Source: Pleurocapsales cyanobacterium LEGE 06147
GTDB lineage: Bacteria; Cyanobacteriota; Cyanobacteriia; Cyanobacteriales; Xenococcaceae
Direction: 5' to 3'
Assembly (NCBI GenBank): GCA_015207585.1
Contig: JADEWQ010000004.1
Location: 37,972-101,971 of the forward strand
Length of the DNA: 64,000 nucleotides
A model generated the notes under the pieces. The model did no database searches, was not told the DNA's origin, and worked only from the letters and a program-made list of their open reading frames with translations. Position numbers and translations under genes: made by a program. Every line of letters starts with the position of its first letter. Position 1 is the stretch's first letter. Positions 27,461-37,369 of this stretch are shown here, in pieces.

Positions 27461-27556
27461 GAGAAAATCGTTAATGGAAGAAGAGTTTGCTTAGTGTATT
27501 GACCTAATTTTGACGAAATAAAATTAAGACAAAGATAAGGTTCGAGCCCAGTTTGC

Positions 27557-27612
27557 CGCAAACTAAAGTTCCGGCTCAAAGCTCAAACCCATTGAAATGG
27601 GTTAGTTTAACC
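27557..27612. repeat. dispersed two-hairpin repeat, copy 2
   Basis: CGCAAACTAAAGTTCCGGCT and the following ACCCATTGAAATGGGTT pair of arms match the layout of the copy at 4181-4236. It lies between the GST gene and the SDR pseudogene. Confidence 0.55.
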
Positions 27613-27638
27613 AATTTGTGGCTATGGATAAGTCCTAT

Positions 27639-28372
27639 TTAATAATGAATTTCTCGGCGAGCGCCGAAGGCGCGCCAGGGGCGATCGCGAAACATTTTAC
27701 CAGTTAATTTGGGCGAAGCCTCGATAGCCAGTCAAATAGCAGTGTCGGCTCCTTCCTCTGGAGAACGAGTTGCTCCAGCACCACCCATATCTGTTCTCAC
27801 CCCGCCAGGACACATGGAATAAACGGCAATGCCTTGAGAACGCAAGGCATCGGCTAACATAATTGTCGCACCGTTGAGAGCAAGTTTGGACAGGCAATAA
27901 CTGGGTACTTCAGCAGAGAGACTGTCTAGTTATCCGTAGCCGCTAGAAACGTTGATAACTCGTGCTGCTGGTGCTTGCATCAACAAGGGTAAAAAAGCTT
28001 GGATGACTTCGAGCGGACCGAAAGCATTAGTATTCATCGTCAGATCGAGCAATTCCCGCGAGATGTTCAAAATATTTATCTCTTGGTCTGGATAAATACC
28101 AGCGTTGTTTACCAGTACGTCGAGGTAATCGATTTCTTGGCTCAATTGTTCTGCGGCACGGTTAATACTCTCGTCGTCGGTAACATCTAATTCCAGCACG
28201 CGCACCGAGGCATCAGCCGTTGGCAATCTTTGGGCTGCTTGTTTTCCTTTATCTAGCGATCGCGCCGCCAGAATTACTTCAAATCCTTTTGCCAGCAATC
28301 CCTCGCAAATAGCAAAACCAATACCTTTGTGCCGCCAGTAACGAGGGCATATTTCTGAGAGGTTGAGGTCAT
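27639..28372 (-). pseudogene. SDR oxidoreductase broken by frameshift and two stops
   Basis: The ATG at 28372 opens MTSTSQKYALVTGGTK, where a one-base loss near 28336 breaks the TGGxxGIG motif; the next frame continues GIGFAICEGLLAKGFEVILA and NNAGIYPDQEIN to VINVSSGYG. A TAA at 27930-27932 and a TGA at 27732-27734 interrupt the following [19 protein letters not shown] (catalytic YxxxK) and [11 protein letters not shown] parts. The extreme C-terminus is replaced by a GC-rich repeat (GGCGCGCC). It was the last member of the ABM-SDR-MDR gene group upstream. Confidence 0.9.
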
Positions 28373-28458
28373 AGATGATTTAATTTCCTACTTACTTAAA
28401 TTTATGCAAAAAATTCTTAACCTGAGTTCTGCTCCAACTAATACCTTTCCCGTATTCT

Positions 28459-29460
28459 TTAGACAGTGACAACTATTTTTCCGTTTTGTTGGTTAGATTC
28501 CATGTAACGATGAGCTTCGACAATCTCGTCTAGAGAAGTAAAAGTGTGTGGATCGAGCGCGGGTTTAAGTACTCCGGATTTCAAACCATCATAGACATAA
28601 CTTTTGCCTCGCTCGAGTTTTTCGGGATTAGTAGTAATTTCAAACAGAGTATATCCCTGTATCTTCAATCCTTTTTGTAGGGCAGACATGAGAGGAAAAG
28701 GTGTAGTGTCCATCTCCCTACTTAAAACACCATAGATAAATATAGTCGCACCAGGAGCAGCCACTTCTGCTAAGGTTGTGACAAAAGAGCCTGCAACTGG
28801 ATCGAAAATAAGGTCGGCTCCATGTCCGGAAGCAATCTCCATTATCCTGGCGGGCAAATCTTCTTCTTGGGTGGCAATGACATAATCGGCTCCGTCATCG
28901 AGAAGCTTTTGTTTTTTGGCAGATGTGCGAGTCGTAGCAATTGCAGTTGCACCTACTGCCTTAGCCAATTGAATGGCAGCATGACCGACACTACTACTGG
29001 CAGCAGTAATAAGAATATAATTTCCCGACTGCATCTGACCGTATTCAATCAAAGCACCGTAAGCTGTTAGGTATTGCATCCAGATAGCTGCCCCCTCTTG
29101 CCAAGAGAGATTATCTGGATAGTGGGCAACTGCGCGGGCAGGAACGATCGCGCTTTCGCCGTAAACGCCATACTGATTCATCGAGAAAGCTGGAATAGTG
29201 CTGACGCGATCGCCAACTCGAATGTTATCAACTTCTGCTCCCACTGCATCAACGATTCCAGATGCTTCGTAGCCAATTCGAGCCGGAAGATTTGGGGTTT
29301 CTAAGTATGCTCCCTCTCGAAACATAACTTCAGCACGATTGAGACCAATTGCCTTCACCTGGAGACGCACTTCATCTTTGCCTGGTTCGGTCAAGGGTAG
29401 TTCTTCGATCTGAAGGACTTCCGGTGCTCCCTGGGCGTGAAAGCGAACAATTTTGGGCAT
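28459..29460 (-). CDS. zinc-independent MDR-family quinone oxidoreductase/alcohol dehydrogenase
   Basis: The 333-residue protein is a medium-chain dehydrogenase/reductase. The substrate domain begins FHAQGAPEVLQIEELPL and contains IGYEASGIVDAVG near residues 62-74; the Rossmann segment is ITAASSSVGHAAIQLAKAVG near 151-170, where the A-x-x-x-V-G pattern replaces the usual GxGGVG, as in quinone oxidoreductases. No catalytic zinc Cys is visible. It should reduce quinones or enones with NADPH. It follows the SDR gene by 25 bases and is probably in the same operon. Confidence 0.92.
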   Translation of the reverse strand: MPKIVRFHAQGAPEVLQIEELPLTEPGKDEVRLQVKAIGLNRAEVMFREGAYLETPNLPARIGYEASGIVDAVGAEVDNIRVGDRVSTIPAFSMNQYGVYGESAIVPARAVAHYPDNLSWQEGAAIWMQYLTAYGALIEYGQMQSGNYILITAASSSVGHAAIQLAKAVGATAIATTRTSAKKQKLLDDGADYVIATQEEDLPARIMEIASGHGADLIFDPVAGSFVTTLAEVAAPGATIFIYGVLSREMDTTPFPLMSALQKGLKIQGYTLFEITTNPEKLERGKSYVYDGLKSGVLKPALDPHTFTSLDEIVEAHRYMESNQQNGKIVVTV

Positions 29461-29485
29461 TATTCAACTCCTTTACTCATTTTTA

Positions 29486-30187
29486 TTACCATTTCTCGTT
29501 AAAAGGTCGCACATCCAGCTCAAAAGTCCAAGCTGAGGGCGGTTGTTGAGTCAGAAAAAACACCGATTCGGCAATATCTTCTGGTTGTAGAAAAGACTCG
29601 TCGGGTTTATCGGGCATTGCTTGACGCGTCCTTTCTAAAGCGATTACGCCATCGATAATTATGTAGGAGACATGAACCTTGTCTTGTCCTAAATATCGCG
29701 CCATCGATTGAGCGAGGCTGCGCTGAGCCGCTTTGGCAGAGGCAAAGGGAGCAAAGTTAGCACCACCCCTTAAGGAGGCAGTTGCACCGATAATTACGAT
29801 ATTGCCTCCCTCGCGCTTACGCATTTGGGGAATAACCTGCTGGGCGACGACAAATAAACCGCGAGCGTTAACTTCCCAGGCCCGTTGAAACGAATCTACC
29901 GTCGCAGCATCAATGTTGCTGAATTGACCGGTACCAGCATTGTAAATTAGAACGGCGATCGCTCCTAGTTCTGACTCGATGCGACTGAAAACTTCTCGTG
30001 CCCTGTTTATGTCTGTAACATCGTATTTGTATGCTTTTGAACCAGGTATTTGCCTTTCCAGTTCCTGAAGATAATCTAGATTTCTTGCCAGAAGTGCAAC
30101 TCGATAATTCTCTGCTGCGAATTTCTTGCCAAAAGCCGCACCGTTACCGGGACCAACACCCACGATAACGCAAACAGGTTTGCTCAT
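29486..30187 (-). CDS. SDR-family oxidoreductase
   Basis: The 233-residue protein starts MSKPVCVIVGVGPGNGAAFG, an atypical cofactor motif (VGxGPGNGxA) of one SDR subgroup; NAGTGQFSN is near residue 85. The position of the catalytic Tyr reads FAPFASAKAAQRSL, so it has FASAK in place of YxxxK: Phe stands where Tyr is expected. This is seen in some members of this subgroup, and activity is uncertain. A strong GGAGGAG site precedes the ATG. It lies between the ABM fragment (45 bases upstream) and the MDR gene. Confidence 0.88.
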   Translation of the reverse strand: MSKPVCVIVGVGPGNGAAFGKKFAAENYRVALLARNLDYLQELERQIPGSKAYKYDVTDINRAREVFSRIESELGAIAVLIYNAGTGQFSNIDAATVDSFQRAWEVNARGLFVVAQQVIPQMRKREGGNIVIIGATASLRGGANFAPFASAKAAQRSLAQSMARYLGQDKVHVSYIIIDGVIALERTRQAMPDKPDESFLQPEDIAESVFFLTQQPPSAWTFELDVRPFNEKW

Positions 30188-30232
30188 AATATCTCCTCCG
30201 AAAAGCTTATCGCTGAGTTAATATTAAATACT

Positions 30233-30496
30233 TCAATCCGGAGGTTCGGTATAAACAACCTCATACAGATGATGTTCGTTCTCGGCAATACCCTCCCAGT
30301 AAGGAGACTCCGAGTCAAACCCCGGCTGCTTCTTTAATTCTTCTATCGTTTCGCCATCGCCCCTGGCGCGCCAGGGGCGATGGCTCCATTGTCCGTAATT
30401 AATAAGGTAGTGTAGCAAAAAGGTTGAAGCAAACTGAATTTCTCTTTCAAATTCATACACTACCACTAGAATTATCAAAAAATCTTCCCACTGCAC
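30233..30496 (-). pseudogene. antibiotic biosynthesis monooxygenase (ABM) domain fragment with palindromic insertion
   Basis: The C-terminus reads KKQPGFDSESPYWEGIAENE then HHLYEVVYTEPPD, closely matching the end of the ABM protein at 51590-52219 (LKQPGFNSEQPYWEGLARNE). The preceding INYGQWSHR is also conserved, but between them RPWRARGDGE is encoded by a perfect 32-base palindrome that is absent from the intact paralogs. The first 25 residues do not match the family, so the N-terminal domain has been lost. Possible heme- or flavin-free monooxygenase activity is not expected from this fragment. Confidence 0.75.
30353..30384. repeat. 32-base perfect palindrome inserted in a coding sequence
   Basis: GCCATCGCCCCTGGCG is followed directly by its reverse complement. 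Half of it (GGCGCGCCAGGGGCGAT) recurs at about 27670-27687 at the eroded end of the SDR pseudogene, so it belongs to a dispersed family. Confidence 0.9.
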
Positions 30497-30497
30497 T

Positions 30498-30683
30498 ACC
30501 TACCTCTATCAAGATTTTCAGATAGAGCAGACCTTTTTACCTCCTACCGATTGGGAATTTGTGACTACTAATACTCAAAAAGAAATTATCGACCGAACTT
30601 GGTGGGGATACGAAGATGGTTTTATCGATGTAGGTTTTTATATTGAGAAAATTTTTAATTTTAAGCTCAGAGGCTGTTTATAA
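30498..30683 (+). pseudogene. unidentified short coding remnant
   Basis: An open frame without start codon reads TYLYQDFQIEQTFLPPTDWE, VTTNTQKEIIDRTWWGYEDG and FIDVGFYIEKIFNFKLRGCL to a TAA at 30681-30683. Its composition looks like real protein (two Trp pairs, no low complexity), but I do not recognise a family. The remaining bases to 30818 show nothing else. Confidence 0.4.
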
Positions 30684-30818
30684 AGTCGATTTTAGATTAC
30701 AAGCAGGCGATAATCTACGCATTAAATGAGTGCTAGACTGTAAAGCGCAGTTGAATATATAGCAAGACCGTGTAAAGCGTGGGCTTGACCAACGTCATCG
30801 ACTTTTCAAGAATCGATC

Positions 30819-31037
30819 ATGCCATATGTAAATATTCAAATTACAAGGGGTGCCACAAGAGAACAGAAGGCTAAGCTGGTCAAGGACGTGACTGATTCCC
30901 TCGTTCGCGTACTCGGGAAAAAGCCAGAACACATTCATGTCGTCATTCAAGAGATAGATGATGAAAACTGGGGTTTCTCTGGGCTACTGACTGACGAATG
31001 GAAGAAGCAGCAAAGTCAGTTGCTTTCAAGCGAATAA
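30819..31037 (+). CDS. 4-oxalocrotonate tautomerase family protein
   Basis: The 72-residue protein starts MPYVNIQITRG, so Pro2, the catalytic base after Met removal, is in place. TREQKAKLVKDVTDSLVRVL is the usual helix and EHIHVVIQEIDDENWGFSG the usual C-terminal strand with the conserved Trp. Members tautomerise or dehalogenate small keto acids; the substrate here is unknown. The gene is intact and alone. Confidence 0.92.
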   Translation: MPYVNIQITRGATREQKAKLVKDVTDSLVRVLGKKPEHIHVVIQEIDDENWGFSGLLTDEWKKQQSQLLSSE

Positions 31038-31156
31038 AACCTAACCATTCGTTGCAGCGATTCTAGTTTCCCCCTTACATATAGGGTGGATATCCAGTAA
31101 GTTTCTGTAGAATGATTAGGCGGTCTTATACTATGAGCCGTGCGTTGGAGTTCGCT

Positions 31157-31324
31157 ATGATTCGACCGACTACGCCCGATGACACAACCGCGCTAATTGC
31201 CTTAGCCGACGCGACTGGACTATTCCAGCCAAGCCAACTTGAGGAGCTTGGCGAAATGCTGGCTGATTACTTTGGTGGCAACAGCGACAGCGATCGCTTG
31301 ATTCATGCAAGAGGTCTAGAGTAG
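31157..31324 (+). pseudogene. GNAT acetyltransferase N-terminal fragment
   Basis: The fragment reads MIRPTTPDDTTALIALADAT then GLFQPSQLEELGEMLADYF, the beginning of a GNAT protein, and breaks after GGNSDSDR into a short unrelated tail that stops at 31324. The acetyl-CoA-binding half is missing. Upstream in-frame codons reach back to 31112, but the ATG at 31157 fits the family start. Confidence 0.75.
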
Positions 31325-31498
31325 TTCTTGAACCACATCCTGAAAAAAAGCAATTGAATCTAACCAGTTTTGACCATGCAAACCAATCGAAAAACTACTA
31401 TATCGTCGATAAGTTCTGGTCTGTTCGCTCAGACGAGTAACGTAATTAGAAACACCTTTAGATTTAAGACTTTGTCCAGAAAAAAGATTAGGACACAT
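31316..31498 (-). CDS. short ORF of unknown function
   Basis: A 60-codon frame starts MCPNLFSGQSLKSKG and ends YRRYSSFSIGLHGQNWLDSI then AFFQDVVQELL. Composition is protein-like in the second half. Earlier in-frame codons up to 31618 translate low-complexity repeat DNA and are unlikely to be coding. It may be the tail of a lost gene, ending at the same point where the facing GNAT fragment breaks. Confidence 0.3.
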   Translation of the reverse strand: MCPNLFSGQSLKSKGVSNYVTRLSEQTRTYRRYSSFSIGLHGQNWLDSIAFFQDVVQELL

Positions 31499-31604
31499 TA
31501 GACTTCTTTCGTGAGATCGGGAACAAGGAACGGGGAACGGAGTGGGGAAAAGGGAAAGGAAAAAAGGACAAAGGAAACAGAAAACAGTCAATAACTGATA
31601 ACTG

Positions 31605-32693
31605 TTATAATACCTCACATTGACCGTGATGACGCAACAAGTGATCGCAGAGAACTAAAGCTACCATTGCTTCTACCATCGGTACTGCTCTTGGCAATAC
31701 GCACGGATCGTGTCTACCTTTCGCGGCTAAGACGGTTTCTTCTCCCTGGCTGGTAACGGTGCGTTGCTCTTTGCCAATTGTAGCAGTTGGTTTAAAAGCA
31801 ACACGGATAATAATATTTTCGCCGTTAGAAATGCCTCCTTGAACGCCGCCAGAACGATTAGTTGACGTACGGGTTTCGCCTCGTTCATCAATATAAAATT
31901 CGTCGTTGTGTTCGCTTCCCGTCATCACCGTACCCGCAAACCCAGAACCAATTTCAAAACCTTTGGTTGCTGGCAAGGACATGACACCTTTAGCCAAATC
32001 TGCTTCCAGTTTATCGAAAACAGGCTCTCCCAACCCTTTGGGAACCTTACGAGCAACACATTCAACAACACCACCTAAAGAATCTTTTTCTTTTCTTATT
32101 TGGTCGATCAAATCGATCATTTTTTGGGCGCATTCGCTATCGGGACAGCGAACAATATTGCTTTCTACCTGTTCGAGAGTAACTGTATCGGGATCGATGG
32201 AGGCTTCTAAATCTTTGATGCGCTTGACGTAACCGACAATTTCTACTCCAGCTACTTCCTTAAGAATTTTTTTAGCGATCGCTCCTGCGGCGACTCTGCC
32301 AATCGTCTCTCTTGCCGAAGAACGTCCGCCACCCTGCCAGTTACGGATACCATATTTAGCATCGTAGGTGGCATCTGCATGGGAAGGGCGATATTTGACT
32401 GCCATTTCGTCATAGTCTTGGGAACGAGCATCTTTATTGCGGACGAGGATGGCGATCGCCGTTCCCAGAGTTTTTCCCTCAAATACTCCAGAGATAATCT
32501 CGCAAGTATCCATCTCTTTGCGAGGCGTAGTAATTTTACTCTGTCCCGGTCGTCTGCGGTCTAATTCTACCTGAATTTCAGCTTCGCTAATTTCTATTCT
32601 CGGCGGACAGCCATCAATTACCACACCCACACCGCCTCCATGCGATTCGCCGAAAGTAGCAATCCGAAATAGATGCCCGAATGTATTACCCAT
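31605..32693 (-). CDS. aroC: chorismate synthase
   Basis: The 362-residue protein converts 5-enolpyruvylshikimate 3-phosphate to chorismate with reduced FMN, the last common step of aromatic amino acid synthesis. Signatures are [20 protein letters not shown] at the N-terminus, [15 protein letters not shown] near residues 46-60, [29 protein letters not shown] across about 102-130, and [15 protein letters not shown] near 329-343. Length is normal. It follows serS by 27 bases on the same strand. Confidence 0.97.
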   Translation of the reverse strand: MGNTFGHLFRIATFGESHGGGVGVVIDGCPPRIEISEAEIQVELDRRRPGQSKITTPRKEMDTCEIISGVFEGKTLGTAIAILVRNKDARSQDYDEMAVKYRPSHADATYDAKYGIRNWQGGGRSSARETIGRVAAGAIAKKILKEVAGVEIVGYVKRIKDLEASIDPDTVTLEQVESNIVRCPDSECAQKMIDLIDQIRKEKDSLGGVVECVARKVPKGLGEPVFDKLEADLAKGVMSLPATKGFEIGSGFAGTVMTGSEHNDEFYIDERGETRTSTNRSGGVQGGISNGENIIIRVAFKPTATIGKEQRTVTSQGEETVLAAKGRHDPCVLPRAVPMVEAMVALVLCDHLLRHHGQCEVL

Positions 32694-32720
32694 ATGTCAG
32701 TTACCAGCTAAGCAATATCT

Positions 32721-34157
<1,437 letters not shown>

Positions 34158-34196
34158 CTAGGATAAAGATAGGGAAAGAGTATTTGAGGGAAAACT

Positions 34197-34574
34197 GTGA
34201 ATGATAATTTACCTAAATTTTTACAATACAATAGTTCTGGTCTAGGCTGTTGGCTGAGTGCCATCCTCATTGCTTTTCTCCTAGGTTCGATAGGACTGGG
34301 CTGGATTGTCAACGGTTTTTTAATTTTGGTGGCTTTTTTGGCGATCGCCCCAGTGCTTGCTTTCTGGGGATTGCAATGGTGGCTCAAGCGGAATCTAGTT
34401 CAAGATAGCTGTCCGACCTGTAGTTACGAATTTACTGGCTTTAAAAATGCAGAATTTAGATGTCCTAATTGTGGCGAACCCTTAAAAGTAGAAGCAGGAC
34501 ACTTCCGCCGCCTGACTCCACCTGGCACCATTGATGTAGAGGCAGTAGAAGTTTCAGCCCAACCAGATGATTAA
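34197..34574 (+). CDS. small membrane protein with zinc ribbon
   Basis: The 125-residue protein (GTG start) has two transmembrane helices (residues about 18-36 and 38-60) and then a CPTCSYEFTGFKNAEFRCPNCG-type four-cysteine zinc ribbon near 72-93, and an acidic C-terminal tail. I do not know a function; small membrane zinc-ribbon proteins of this sort are frequent in cyanobacteria. It runs divergently from serS. Confidence 0.75.
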   Translation: MNDNLPKFLQYNSSGLGCWLSAILIAFLLGSIGLGWIVNGFLILVAFLAIAPVLAFWGLQWWLKRNLVQDSCPTCSYEFTGFKNAEFRCPNCGEPLKVEAGHFRRLTPPGTIDVEAVEVSAQPDD

Positions 34575-34588
34575 CGACGCGGGTAGAA

Positions 34589-35023
34589 TTACTTAGTGGA
34601 GATAGTGAGAGTAAATTGGTAATGCTCGCCAGTGCGATCGCCTATATAAATCGAGTATTTCCCTGGTTCCCAAACACCAGAAATTTCTGGCTGAAATCCT
34701 CCTAATCCACCGCCAAGAACACAAAAATTATCTTCGGGTTTTGGTCCGACAATCAGCAGAGTTGGTTGACCTCCAGCAGCTTGAACGGCCAATCGCATGT
34801 AGTCGATACGTTGAGGTACATCAATCACGTAGTTCGGAGATGCGGCAATAAAACCACAACCTTTACTATTAATAGGACCGCCAGATTGTCCTTGAATTGT
34901 TTGATTGTTGGTATCGAATTTTAAACCTGCTGCTATTGGTTTACTGACTGCCTGACTATCATTAGCAACAAGTATACCCAGAATAACAGCAGCACCAAAT
35001 AAATAGCGAGCAGATATTTTCAT
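34589..35023 (-). CDS. secreted protein of unknown function
   Basis: The 144-residue protein has a signal peptide (YLFGAAVILGILVANDSQA) followed by a beta-rich domain with two likely disulfide cysteines (KGCGFIAASPNYVIDV and EDNFCVLGGGLGG) and a C-terminal YSIYIGDRTGEHYQFTLTIS. The end resembles a PPC-type (bacterial pre-peptidase C-terminal) strand pattern. It is likely periplasmic. The function is unknown. Confidence 0.7.
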   Translation of the reverse strand: MKISARYLFGAAVILGILVANDSQAVSKPIAAGLKFDTNNQTIQGQSGGPINSKGCGFIAASPNYVIDVPQRIDYMRLAVQAAGGQPTLLIVGPKPEDNFCVLGGGLGGFQPEISGVWEPGKYSIYIGDRTGEHYQFTLTISTK

Positions 35024-35189
35024 GAATTTAAACTTAACAGCCTTAATCAGTTTTTTGAGCTACATTACTAGTGTATTAAGCTAGGTGACACTCAACGATT
35101 GAGGTTGTTCCAGTTTATCAACAGTCACTACATTAGTTATTCTAAAAAGAACACAGAGATAGATAAGATACTAGTAGAGTTTAAAACCA

Positions 35190-35537
35190 ATGAATTCGCC
35201 AAATAATCAAGATTGGGAACAAAGATTGAAGGAGTTAGAGCAAGAAATTGAGCACACTACCTCTCCCGAGTCAGCAGAACACACTGAAACAGTAAGACCC
35301 CACCTAGAAATAGATCTTTCACAAAAAATCACTGCCTGGTTGAACTCAGCCAGAGACTGGTTTAACAGTTTACCTACCGTGGGTAGAGTAATTGTCGGTG
35401 TAGGAGCAATTATAGTCAGCTTTTCCGTACTCAATACTTTTTTACGGCTGATTAGCTCTCTGATTAGTCTTGCTATTTTAGGAGGACTTTTATATCTCGG
35501 CTATAAGTTTTTAGTAACTTCCTCGAAATCAGAGTAA
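35190..35537 (+). CDS. small membrane protein of unknown function
   Basis: The 115-residue protein has a hydrophilic, acidic N-terminal half (WEQRLKELEQEIEHTTSPES), an amphipathic segment (ITAWLNSARDWFNSLPTVGR) and two transmembrane helices from about residue 67 to 108. The WLNSARDWFNSLPxxGR pattern followed by helices recurs in small cyanobacterial proteins, to my reading. No function is assigned. ATG start; it ends before a repeat-containing gap. Confidence 0.7.
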   Translation: MNSPNNQDWEQRLKELEQEIEHTTSPESAEHTETVRPHLEIDLSQKITAWLNSARDWFNSLPTVGRVIVGVGAIIVSFSVLNTFLRLISSLISLAILGGLLYLGYKFLVTSSKSE

Positions 35538-35650
35538 ATGCGATCGCCCTACATCCTCTCCTGACTTACAAAATAGGGAACGGGGAACAGGTGAAGAAGT
35601 ATTTTCATGTATCCTGGTGTACGCAGTTCATGAGGGCTACTTTGAACTTT

Positions 35651-35678
35651 GTACGGACGTAGCATGCTACGTCCCTAC
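35651..35678. repeat. palindromic repeat, copy 1
   Basis: A near-perfect 28-base palindrome around GGACGTAGCATGCTACGTCC. The same sequence with one base difference lies at 55643-55670, and both copies are preceded by AACTTTGTA. Confidence 0.9.
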
Positions 35679-37309
35679 TATGTACTGTATTGTTCTTGAG
35701 AGAGTAATACTAAAGTCAATATAGTGCATACTAATAGCAGTCCTAACGAAGCTGCTGCCGCATCGATAAATGCTGCATTGTTGGTAGCTACCCATATCTG
35801 TGAAGCTAAAGTTCTAAAGCCAATGGGAGACAATAACAGCGTTGCTGGAAGTTCTTTAATTGCGGTGAGAAAGATCAATGCCACTCCGCTGATAATTCCT
35901 GGACGCACTAGTGGAATGGTGACTTTTCTAAGAGTTTGCCAAGGAGTTTGTCCCAAACAACGAGCCGATTCTTCTAGTCTCGGGTTGACTTGCAGTAGAG
36001 AGCCACGAATCGTGCCAACCGATTGAGGCAAAAACATAACAAGATAGGCAAAGATTAGCATTGGCATTGTTTGATAGAGCCAAGGTGCGTAGTTAGCACC
36101 AAAGAACACTAGGGAAAGAGCAACGACGACACCTGGTAGACCAAAACCAATGTAAGAAGCGCGTTCGATTAATGTAGTAAGCCGTCCGGGAAATCGCACG
36201 CCTAAAATTGCTACTGGTAGAGCAAACAGTGTGGAAAAAAGGGCTGCTAACCCGGCTGCCCAGGCAGAATTGAGAGCGATGGACAAGATACTCCTCAACA
36301 CAGCTAGAGGAGCGGTTGCTCGTAGTAGCCAATAAAGAATGACACCGATAGGCAAAACCAAACATAGCAATGTCACTAGACTACAAAAAGCAAGAGCCGG
36401 CCACTTCCAAGGACCTAAACGGATTAGCTGACGTTTTCTTCCTAAAGCCGATCCCCGACTGTAATATTTTGCCTGTGTTCGCGCTTGATACTCTAACCAA
36501 AGAATAATTGATACTAGCACGACCAACATCAATGACAGGGCAGCAGCAAAATTGAGATTAAAACTGGCCCGGTACTGAGTAAAAATTGCTCGCGTAAAGG
36601 AATTAAACCTCATCAACGAAGGAGTGCCAAAGTCTCGAAGTGCGTAGAGAATTACTAACAGTGCTCCAGCGACAATAGAAGGTTGAAGCTGGGGGAGGGT
36701 AACGCGAAAAAAAACCGACCAAGAATTATGACCCAAACTCCGAGCCGATTCTTCCATGGCTGGATCTATTCCCTGCAAGCCTGTCCGAACGCTCAAAAGA
36801 AGATAGGGATAGGAAAACAGAGCAATTGCAGCCACGACCCCCGGCCAACCATAAATTGAAGGAAGTCTTTCTACTCCTAGAGGAGCAAGCCAAGACTGTA
36901 ACAAACTACCTCTCGGACCGAAAGTAGCAATCAAGGCAAAGCTACCCACATAAGTAGGAATTGCTAAAGGTAAGGTAGTGACAATCGCCCAAAATCGACG
37001 CCATGGCAGGTCAGTACGAACAGTTAAGAAAGCGAGAGGGAGGGCAATTAGTGCAGATAATAAAGTAACCACTATTGCCATAACAATACTATTAAAGATA
37101 ATTTCTAATGTTTGTCTGCGCCGCACAAATTCCCATAATTGCTCCCCACTGATTCCCATAGTGCGGATAATCAGGTAGACCAAGGGTAGGGCAATCCCTA
37201 TAGCAGCGATCGCACCCATTAGTACTAAAAATAGGGGCGGTCTGGCTGCTTGCCCCTTGTTGAGAACTAACTTGTCTATTATGGAGGAACGAGGAAATTG
37301 CTTCGTCAT
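35678..37309 (-). CDS. futB: Fe(III) ABC transporter permease
   Basis: The 543-residue protein is a fused two-part permease of the FutB/AfuB/SfuB type with about 12 transmembrane helices. Each half has the EAA loop that docks the ATPase: EESARSLGHNSWSVFFRVTLP near residues 183-203 and EESARCLGQTPWQTLRKVTIP near 452-472. It lies 60 bases after the binding-protein gene on the same strand, and a stem-loop separates them. The ATPase partner (FutC) is not in this window, as in many cyanobacteria where fut genes are dispersed. Confidence 0.95.
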   Translation of the reverse strand: MTKQFPRSSIIDKLVLNKGQAARPPLFLVLMGAIAAIGIALPLVYLIIRTMGISGEQLWEFVRRRQTLEIIFNSIVMAIVVTLLSALIALPLAFLTVRTDLPWRRFWAIVTTLPLAIPTYVGSFALIATFGPRGSLLQSWLAPLGVERLPSIYGWPGVVAAIALFSYPYLLLSVRTGLQGIDPAMEESARSLGHNSWSVFFRVTLPQLQPSIVAGALLVILYALRDFGTPSLMRFNSFTRAIFTQYRASFNLNFAAALSLMLVVLVSIILWLEYQARTQAKYYSRGSALGRKRQLIRLGPWKWPALAFCSLVTLLCLVLPIGVILYWLLRATAPLAVLRSILSIALNSAWAAGLAALFSTLFALPVAILGVRFPGRLTTLIERASYIGFGLPGVVVALSLVFFGANYAPWLYQTMPMLIFAYLVMFLPQSVGTIRGSLLQVNPRLEESARCLGQTPWQTLRKVTIPLVRPGIISGVALIFLTAIKELPATLLLSPIGFRTLASQIWVATNNAAFIDAAAASLGLLLVCTILTLVLLSQEQYST

Positions 37310-37337
37310 GACTATAGATTAAATAAGCAATAAATGC

Positions 37338-37362
37338 AGCCTGACCTGCCAATTGTCAGGCT
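37338..37362 (-). promoter_or_regulatory. stem-loop between futA and futB
   Basis: AGCCTGAC and GTCAGGCT form a perfect 8-base stem with a 9-base loop. It stands after the futA stop and before futB, without a T-run, so a role in partial termination or RNA stability that raises binding protein over permease is plausible. Confidence 0.55.
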
Positions 37363-37369
37363 ATCTTAA

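Noticed and set aside
31499..31618. Upstream part of the short ORF next to aroC
   Set aside because: It translates GGAACGGGGAAC-type repeat DNA into low-complexity peptide.
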